The position numbers and the translations under genes were made by a program. Below, piece by piece: positions 31,801 to 34,919 of a DNA stretch of 34,919 nt. Under the pieces are notes generated by a model, which saw nothing but the letters and a program-made list of their open reading frames with translations, had not been told where the DNA came from and ran no database searches. Each line of letters starts with the position of its first letter. Position 1 is the stretch's first letter. The stretch spans positions 1 to 34,919 of the forward strand of contig JACPAH010000015.1 in NCBI GenBank assembly GCA_016180925.1. Reading direction: 5' to 3'. The DNA is from Candidatus Aenigmatarchaeota archaeon (GTDB lineage Archaea; Aenigmatarchaeota; Aenigmatarchaeia; GW2011-AR5).

Positions 31801-33122
31801 CGCCTGTAAGGCCCGGAGACGCCTTCATAAGCAGTCTTCCTGCCTTTGTATGCGGCTGGCAAACCATAGAACGTGTTGGTGAGCTCCCCTGTCTGCAGCG
31901 AATAGTTCGACCTCTCAAGCTGGTATCCTTTTATGGTCGTTGTTCCGGATGGCTGCGGCGCTTTCATCGGCGTTTCGCCCGCTTTTACCATCTCTGGCTT
32001 CTTTATGTACGACGGGACGCCCATCGATGTCCTGAATTTCCATAAAAGCTCTCGGTCTTTGACTGATAAGGCGTAGAAGTGGCAGTCCCACGAGCCGAAA
32101 TAAAGGATTCCGTTGTTAATGCAGGGGGAAGATAAAATTTCATTGTCCGCAAGGAATCGCCACACAAGTTCCCCGTTTTTGCAGTCCAGTGCGTACATAT
32201 TGTGGTCGGAAGAGCCTATGTAAACTGTTCCCTCGTGCGCGAACGCCGATGAAACTATCTTGTTGCCCGTCTGGAACTTCCATTTTATGCGGCCTTTGAG
32301 GTCTATTGAGTACACTTTTCCGTCATAGGAGCCGCAGAATATTGAATCTTCAAATATTGCGGGAGAAGAAGCGCCGCACTTGTTCACGAAGAGCTTCCAT
32401 ATCAGGCTCGAATCTTCTGCGTCAATGCATTTCAAGTGGGCGTCCCATGAGCTTACAAATATTCTGCATCCTGAAGCCTTCGGGATTTTGTCAAACGACC
32501 TTTTTCTGCGGCTGCATATCTCATCATTATTCCTGTCTATCACTAGTGGATTCTGCGAGGCATACTCTCCTATGTACCGTTTCCATATAAGCTTTCCTTC
32601 TGCTGAGATGCGGTAAAGAAAGCCTCCCAGATTGGTGAAGGTCAGCGAGTCGTTGAATGCGCATGGGGAATGGAAGAATTCCCTGTTTGCCGCCTGGAAT
32701 TTCCACATCTCCTTTCCGTCCTCAAGAGACAGCGCATGCAGAATGCCGTCATTGGAGCCTATGTATACAATGCCTTCCGCAATGCAGGGCGTTGCCCATA
32801 CCTTCTTTCCGGCAGAGAATTTCCACATAAGGTCACCGCTTTTTGAAAATGCATAGACATGACCATCTCCGGATCCTGCAAGCACATAGTCATTGTAAGC
32901 CGTCGGAGTTGACCATACCATATCCCCCGTCTTGTAGCTCCATTCCTTTTCCCCATCATAATTCAAAGCATAAATGAATGTGTCATTGCAGCCGAAGAAT
33001 ATCATCCCGTCTCCTGCAAGAGGCGACGAAAGCATGCTGCCACCCATTCCTATGCTCCATGCCCTGTTAGGTGTTGAGTCTGAGATGTCGATGGAAAAGT
33101 CCGAATCCTTCAAGTCGTCCAT
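31797..33122 (-). CDS. PQQ-like beta-propeller repeat protein, cytoplasmic
   Basis: 441 aa from ATG 33122, with a GTTTTAAAGAA box about 25 nt upstream; the frame to 33194 is longer but lacks support. At least seven repeats of the type GIVYIGSNDGILHALSLEDG...WKF are visible, each with the PQQ/BamB-like W-K-F closing. There is no signal peptide, unlike bacterial BamB, so it likely acts inside the cell as a scaffold or sensor. Repeat 5 has an odd insert (RNNDEICSRRKRSFDKIPKA). Cofactor binding is doubtful. Confidence 0.85.
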   Translation of the reverse strand: MDDLKDSDFSIDISDSTPNRAWSIGMGGSMLSSPLAGDGMIFFGCNDTFIYALNYDGEKEWSYKTGDMVWSTPTAYNDYVLAGSGDGHVYAFSKSGDLMWKFSAGKKVWATPCIAEGIVYIGSNDGILHALSLEDGKEMWKFQAANREFFHSPCAFNDSLTFTNLGGFLYRISAEGKLIWKRYIGEYASQNPLVIDRNNDEICSRRKRSFDKIPKASGCRIFVSSWDAHLKCIDAEDSSLIWKLFVNKCGASSPAIFEDSIFCGSYDGKVYSIDLKGRIKWKFQTGNKIVSSAFAHEGTVYIGSSDHNMYALDCKNGELVWRFLADNEILSSPCINNGILYFGSWDCHFYALSVKDRELLWKFRTSMGVPSYIKKPEMVKAGETPMKAPQPSGTTTIKGYQLERSNYSLQTGELTNTFYGLPAAYKGRKTAYEGVSGPYRR

Positions 33123-33174
33123 AAATAATAATTGACAAGAATTCTTTAAAACGCAGCAAAACCAATAAAATTGT

Positions 33175-33480
33175 ATGCATGTGTTCAAGGACAAGTTCGG
33201 CAGAAATGTCAGGCTGACTGATGAGAGGCTCGGCCATATTCTGGAGCACCCGGAGCTTTCTAATCCTATAGATAAGATAACAGAAACGCTTATGTTTCCT
33301 TCGATTGTCCTGAAAAGCGAAGATGACTCTTATGTCTGGCTTTATTACCGCCCCTATAAATTCAATGGCGAAAAAAGCTTTTTATTGGTAATAGTCAAAA
33401 TAAGCAATGGAGAGGGCTTTGTCATAACGGCATTTTATGTCAGAAACCTCCAGAAAGGTGAAGTTATATGGAAGGCTTAA
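33175..33480 (+). CDS. PBECR-like nuclease-fold toxin candidate
   Basis: 101 aa. The pattern MHVFKDKFGRNVRLTDERLGHILEHPEL, then a strand run and GEGFVITAFYVRNLQKGEVIW, matches small phage-Barnase-EndoU-RelE-like nuclease proteins that often pair with DUF2283. A TTTAAAAC box (33142-33150) is shared with the divergent propeller gene. The downstream gene overlaps it by 13 bp. Assignment is from pattern memory only. Confidence 0.65.
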   Translation: MHVFKDKFGRNVRLTDERLGHILEHPELSNPIDKITETLMFPSIVLKSEDDSYVWLYYRPYKFNGEKSFLLVIVKISNGEGFVITAFYVRNLQKGEVIWKA

Positions 33481-33683
33481 AGGTATGGTACGATGAAGAA
33501 GGGGATTATTTGGAGTTCTCCATAGTCAAGAGGAAAGGGATTTTTGAGGATGATGGGCATGGCATTTTCAAGCGCATAGACCCGAAGACCAAAGAAGTGA
33601 TAGGGTTTGGCGTCATTAATTTCAAGAAAAAGCTCAAGAAGAACAAGCAGATAGACCTGCCGATTAACATAAAAGTTGTTTAA
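33468..33683 (+). CDS. DUF2283 protein, probable antitoxin
   Basis: 71 aa. LKVWYDEEGDYLEFSI and IDPKTKEVIGFGVINFKKK are the DUF2283 signature. The ATG lies within the end of the upstream nuclease-like gene, typical of coupled toxin-antitoxin pairs. Neutralising activity is inferred from context. Confidence 0.7.
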   Translation: MEGLKVWYDEEGDYLEFSIVKRKGIFEDDGHGIFKRIDPKTKEVIGFGVINFKKKLKKNKQIDLPINIKVV

Positions 33684-33692
33684 TTTTTCCGG

Positions 33693-33815
33693 TTAATCCT
33701 GGCTCTTCAGGCAGCGCGGGCACTCAGGAATTTCTTCCCATTGCCCGAAGAGCTTGACCCTCTTCATCTTCATCTTCCCGCCGCAGACGTTGCATGTGAA
33801 CTCATGTTCTTCCAT
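33693..33815 (-). CDS. 40-aa zinc-ribbon miniprotein after msrA
   Basis: MEEHEFTCNVCGGKMKMKR...IPECPRCLKSQD: C8-x2-C11 and C34-x2-C37 form a rubredoxin-like zinc knuckle. Starts 10 bp after the msrA stop on the same strand, so it is probably co-transcribed. Function unknown; CxxC pairs could also be redox-active. Confidence 0.7.
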   Translation of the reverse strand: MEEHEFTCNVCGGKMKMKRVKLFGQWEEIPECPRCLKSQD

Positions 33816-33825
33816 GTTATCACGC

Positions 33826-34293
33826 TCAGTGGCAGACCTTCTCCCCGCGCTTTTCGAGGTATTTCTGGTGGTATTCTTCTGCCGGGTAGAAATCCTTCGC
33901 GGGAGCTATTTCTGTGGATATGGGTTTCTTGCGTTTTTTCTGCTCCGTTTTCTTCGACTTTTCAGCCGCAGATTTCTGCTCTTCACTGGAGTAAAAGATT
34001 GCCGACCTGTACTGGGTTCCTGTGTCAGGGCCCTGCCTGTTGACCTGCGTCGGGTCGTGGATGCTCCAAAACACCTTAAGCAGATTCTCGTATGAGGCAA
34101 CTTTTGGGTCGAATTCCACTAACACGGCTTCAGCATGCCCTGTGTCGTCGTTGCAGACGTCCTTATACGAGGGATTCTGAGTCCTCCCTCCCGTGTACCC
34201 TGCGAAGGTCTTCTTGACGCCCTTCACATTGTCGAATGATGCCTGCACTCCCCAGAAGCACCCTGCGGCAAATATCGCCTTCTCCGTTTTCAT
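33826..34293 (-). CDS. msrA: Peptide methionine sulfoxide reductase A
   Basis: 155 aa. GCFWG (residues 11-15) has the catalytic Cys12. GYTGGRTQNPSYKDVCNDDTGHAEAV and FWSIHDPTQVNRQGPDTGTQYRS are the rest of the site. YHQKYLEK and the C-terminal cysteine (KVCH) suggest recycling through thioredoxin. A lysine-rich insert (KSAAEKSKKTEQKKRKKP) is unusual. Located next to tRNA-Thr. Confidence 0.95.
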   Translation of the reverse strand: MKTEKAIFAAGCFWGVQASFDNVKGVKKTFAGYTGGRTQNPSYKDVCNDDTGHAEAVLVEFDPKVASYENLLKVFWSIHDPTQVNRQGPDTGTQYRSAIFYSSEEQKSAAEKSKKTEQKKRKKPISTEIAPAKDFYPAEEYHQKYLEKRGEKVCH

Positions 34294-34295
34294 GA

Positions 34296-34416
34296 AGCCT
34301 CGAGCGAGAGTCGAACTCGCGACCTTTTAAGGAGAATTGTGGAAATCACGAATTCTTTACCTTACCAAGGTTTAGCGGCATTGCTGCTAACGCTCTACCA
34401 ACTGAGCTATCGAGGC
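34296..34416 (-). tRNA. tRNA-Thr (GGT) with two introns in the anticodon stem
   Basis: Acceptor GCCTCGA pairs with TCGAGGC. Intron 1 (34372-34388, 17 nt) splits the 5' anticodon-stem strand after nucleotide 28: central AGCG/CGCU, bulges UUA and AAA, inner GCA-GCAA-UGC. Intron 2 (34327-34357, 31 nt) splits the 3' strand: central AAGG/CCUU, bulges UAA and AAA, inner AGAAUU/AAUUCU. Excision gives stem TTACC/GGTAA, loop TTGGTAA and a 73-nt cloverleaf, anticodon GGT at 34364-34366. No intron at 37/38. As read unspliced it is not a functional tRNA. Confidence 0.9.
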
Positions 34417-34437
34417 GCAGTTAAAATGTTGTAGACA

Positions 34438-34450
34438 AATAATTAAATAC
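34438..34450. promoter_or_regulatory. Divergent TATA box of tRNA-Thr and the cyclophilin gene
   Basis: AATAATTAAATAC lies about 25 nt from the tRNA-Thr 5' end on one side and about 25 nt from ATG 34471 on the other. AATTA(A)AT is near-symmetric, so it could serve both. Confidence 0.5.
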
Positions 34451-34470
34451 GTCTGATGGATATGTATTTC

Positions 34471-34919
34471 ATGCTAAACAGAGCGGCTCTGGGAATTGCG
34501 CTTCTGGTTGCTGTCAGCGCATGCGTCCAGACGGGGAATGTCGCAGGGGATGATAGCATGTCAAAAAACAGGCTGGTTATTTTCGATACTTCAATGGGGA
34601 ACTTTGCCGTGGAGCTTCTGCAGGACAAGGCGCCGCAGACGACGGCGAATTTCATCAGGCTTGCGCAGAGTGGATTTTATGACAGCACCACCTTCCATCG
34701 CGTCATAGACGGCTTCATGATACAGGGGGGCGACCCGAGCGGCGACGGCACTGGAGGCCCGGGATATACGATAAAAGACGAGTTCGGTCCGGGGCTCAGG
34801 CACGATTCTCCCGGCATCCTGTCGATGGCCAATGCCGGCCCGGACACCGGAGGCAGCCAGTTCTTCATAACCGTCGCGCCTGCGCCGTGGCTTGACGGGA
34901 AGCACGCAATTTTCGGGAA
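34471..34919 (+). CDS. Lipoprotein cyclophilin-type peptidyl-prolyl isomerase, C-terminus beyond the window
   Basis: 149 codons visible. [23 protein letters not shown] is a signal peptide with lipobox-like VSAC (Cys18). [24 protein letters not shown] and [32 protein letters not shown] are cyclophilin active-site motifs. Probably an external folding factor attached to the membrane. Upstream in-frame ATGs (34456, 34462) are nearer the TATA box and less likely. Open to the right edge. Confidence 0.93.
   Translation, partial: MLNRAALGIALLVAVSACVQTGNVAGDDSMSKNRLVIFDTSMGNFAVELLQDKAPQTTANFIRLAQSGFYDSTTFHRVIDGFMIQGGDPSGDGTGGPGYTIKDEFGPGLRHDSPGILSMANAGPDTGGSQFFITVAPAPWLDGKHAIFG

Overview
The window is from an archaeon, most likely a small-genome DPANN-type lineage (a Micrarchaeota-like affiliation is a guess). 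Archaeal hallmarks: RNA polymerase subunits H, B, A' and A'' in the archaeal order followed by L30e, NusA, S12 and S7; aIF5B, EF-1alpha and EF-2; an archaeal 5S rRNA; tRNA-Tyr with a C1-G72 pair; no encoded CCA tails; TATA boxes about 25 nt upstream of many start codons, implying leaderless mRNAs.

Layout. 1-4.5 kb: aIF5B (runs off the left edge), NDP kinase, S10 and EF-1alpha. 4.6-5.6 kb: an AT-rich accessory patch with a winged-helix regulator, an unknown protein and a 41-aa Cys-rich miniprotein. 5.6-18.7 kb: the transcription/translation cluster on the minus strand (rpoH-rpoB-rpoA1-rpoA2-rpl30e-nusA-rps12-rps7, then EF-2), interrupted by a plus-strand histidine phosphatase and a 200-nt tract of back-to-back hairpins. 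rpoA2 carries a 190-residue mini-intein, a 52-bp tandem duplication next to it and a 1-nt frameshift. 18.8-24.3 kb: accessory genes, a PAP2 phosphatase, tRNA-Asp, tRNA-Lys, a Fic gene bounded by a repeat of the tRNA-Lys 3' end, a diaminopimelate decarboxylase-like gene, 5S rRNA, a zinc-ribbon protein and tRNA-Tyr. 24.4-34.9 kb: an aminotransferase, a membrane-anchored surface protein, a ferredoxin-like protein, a GNAT, thioredoxin reductase, several small membrane or zinc-binding proteins, a PQQ-type propeller, a probable toxin-antitoxin pair, MsrA, tRNA-Thr and a lipoprotein cyclophilin cut by the right edge.

Main result. All four tRNA genes are interrupted. Six introns of 17-46 nt fit the bulge-helix-bulge (BHB) rule: two 3-nt bulges around a 4-bp helix, each cut after the second bulge nucleotide. 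Four are at unusual places: acceptor stem of tRNA-Asp, D-loop of tRNA-Lys, both strands of the anticodon stem of tRNA-Thr. The same rule, with one mismatch, removes a 30-nt stop-containing insertion from the P-loop lysine codon of the EF-2 gene and restores GKTT. This looks like a protein-coding gene that depends on the tRNA-splicing machinery.

Second result. At least five, probably six, spacers hold a two-hairpin element whose stems differ completely but whose connectors are conserved: hairpin A, then GCATCTC, then hairpin B, then GCAGAT. The GCATCTC connector could pair on either side, so the element looks like a structured RNA or a non-autonomous hairpin repeat.
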